From NCBI GenBank assembly GCA_037951165.1, contig JBBDHG010000024.1:5423001-5487000 (forward strand): a stretch of 64,000 bases of DNA. Reading direction: 5' to 3'. Positions 62,291 through 64,000 of the stretch are shown piece after piece; within the stretch, counting starts at the first letter, position 1; each line of letters begins with the position of its first letter. The stretch is from Lophius americanus. Taxonomy: Eukaryota > Chordata > Actinopteri > Lophiiformes > Lophiidae. A model generated the notes under the pieces. That model did not search any database. It worked only from the letters and a program-made list of their open reading frames with translations, and was not told the origin of the DNA. Both the position numbers and the translations under genes were made by a program.

Positions 62291-64000
62291 AGGGCACCCC
62301 GACTGTACCAAGACTTGTATGCTTTAAAATTTAATTGCCGATATCATCTGTATAGTTGCGACATTAAATTTACTCTACATCCCATAATTACTCTAATTTT
62401 GAAGAAATAATTTAACTCGTAGGTCGCCATTGCTGTTTATGTTGCAATGCATTCTGGGTATTGACATCAAATGGTTGCACTGGCCGGCTTCTGAACCGCT
62501 GATCCTAATTCAACAATTAAAAATGTCATCTGACCTGCCTTTTCAATTTGGACCGGAGCGTGACATAAACAAGGACAACTTGGGAAACTTTACTCAAACT
62601 GAGCAAACACAGGAAGACAACGAGAGACGTGATGAAACAAGAGTGAGACACACTATCGCTGATGTCTTTGCAGGAATTGTGTTGCTATGGCAACCATGAA
62701 GGTGTGTATTTATTGTAAAGAGCTCATGTTTTTGTCAGCAGCTGTTAAAGGTAAGCACATAGATCATACCTCATTCTTTCTTTGCTGTTACGTACAGCGG
62801 TTGTCACTCACTTCTCATGGCGTTTTGTCTCCTTGTCTGGAAACATTGTTGGCACAAAATCTCGTTTTAGCCTTCGTTTATAACCATCATGACCCGTAAG
62901 GTCTTTTAGCAGATGAGGTCGACTAAATGCTTCGAACGCATCAGGAGAGAAGAGACGCGAAGTTGTGTATGTCCATAGGTGTCTTCCAACTTTTTTCTCC
63001 TCTTCTTATCTCTGAGGAAAGCTGTTAAGACTTCGATTGCTTCCTGTATTGTTCTTCGACTGGAAAGTACATCCAAAAGCAGCACAATGTGCCATTATAT
63101 ATCTTATTTCTCTCACCAATGCTACGAATACAACAACCAACTACAGCGGCTAAGCACGACAACAACCATTCTACTTGACCACCACTGACCTGTGTAGGTC
63201 AAATATGTCTTAAACTTTGAGGATTTATAAAGTATGACAGTATTTTATGTATTCTTAACACCGTGTATTATATGAAAAAAACATTTATGGCATAATGATG
63301 CCTCAATGTCTTCATAGTCGAGGATCCCTTTAAGATACTCCTTTATTTTTTAATTACTAACTGCAGTGTTTTTCACACACAGGTTCCCTTCTCTATCAGC
63401 ACACAGACCTGCTGACCAATGGGAACAGCCAGAGGCTGCAGTTTAACTTGTCCTTTTAATCTGTTCTCTCAGAATGTTGGCGTTGACTTTGGTGGTTAAC
63501 CCGTTCTTAAAATGAGAGATAAAGGCTTCCAGATGCAGTCTGAATGTTTACTGCCTCACAACAATGTGGAAAATAATTAGCGCCTGGTCCGTTAGCGTAA
63601 TGCTAACATATAGTGGGAATTGCCGTTTACATGCTAACATAGTTAGCATTGACGGCACGACCATAATCAAACAATAAACTATAGACTATATACAAATTAA
63701 CAATTTCACTAAACCTTTTATTGTCAGTTAAACTTAAAAAAAAGTGTTAATGAGACGCTGAGCTCTAGCATAACACAAATTAGTCAACGCAAAAAATGTA
63801 TTGTTCATAAGACATTAATTATGAGTGGCTGTTTACGGACAACCCCAACTTTTCGTTTATGTTTTGTTCTGTAGGATGTAAAACATTCATAGTTTAATAC
63901 TTCCGGAGCACAGCACCTGTCAGGACCATGTAAATACAATCTAATAAATACAAAAATGTAGACAGTTCTGTTCATTATTTAAAGACAATCAGGGGTCCTT

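Larger units (their letters stand above)
59950..64000 (-). other. bin3: bin3 upstream intron(s), gene continues beyond window
   Basis: I searched for the preceding BIN3 exon (family text around NQEKVNQIQKTVIEPLKK) on the minus strand and did not see it, so at least 4 kb of intron follows. The interval holds a 'ttattaatcc' repeat fragment (60517-60565), a hAT-like candidate from 61700, and an unexplained plus-strand ORF at 62521-62699. Confidence 0.5.

Overview
The window is vertebrate nuclear DNA, most likely from a ray-finned (teleost) fish. Every gene is split by short GT-AG introns, intergenic DNA is AT-rich, and the dispersed repeats (two Tc1-type relics, an L2/Rex-like LINE, a tRNA-SINE-type tail, a CACTGCAAAA-ended MITE, and the 'ttattaatcccc' tail family) are of kinds common in teleosts. 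No bacterial-style operons, CRISPR arrays, rRNA genes or convincing tRNA genes were seen.

Layout: 1-6563 has no recognisable exon and holds an old dispersed repeat flanked by a direct duplication. 6564-13300 (minus) is a dynamin-1-like (DRP1) gene: 16 coding exons, 660 codons, an upstream non-coding exon, and a consensus CRE in the promoter. 14027-16990 (minus) is ubl4a: four exons, 157 aa. 20765-31645 (plus) is a cGMP-dependent protein kinase (PKG) homologue: 19 coding exons joining in phase to 680 codons. 31646-42607 is an intergenic desert with transposon relics. 42610-54087 (plus) is a long-chain acyl-CoA synthetase of the ACSL1/5/6 group: 19 coding exons, 714 aa. 56221-64000 (minus) holds the last three exons of bin3; its 5' half lies beyond the right edge. 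acsl and bin3 converge, with possible poly(A) signals about 130 bp apart.

The most unusual item is the PKG homologue. Its reading frame and splice sites are intact and its leucine zipper, second cGMP pocket, YRD loop and C-terminal tail are kept. Yet the first Gly of the Gly-rich loop is Ala, the ATP-anchoring beta3 Lys is Arg, DFG is replaced by GSR, and the phosphate-binding Arg of the first cGMP site is His. This looks like a maintained PKG pseudokinase, meaning a cGMP-responsive scaffold rather than an enzyme. The DRP1 gene is also noticeably diverged, with a shortened variable domain, and may be a paralogue. The other genes look ordinary: ubl4a in tail-anchored protein delivery, acsl in fatty-acid activation, bin3 as an N-BAR membrane/actin adaptor. 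They share no obvious pathway, as expected for a vertebrate neighbourhood.
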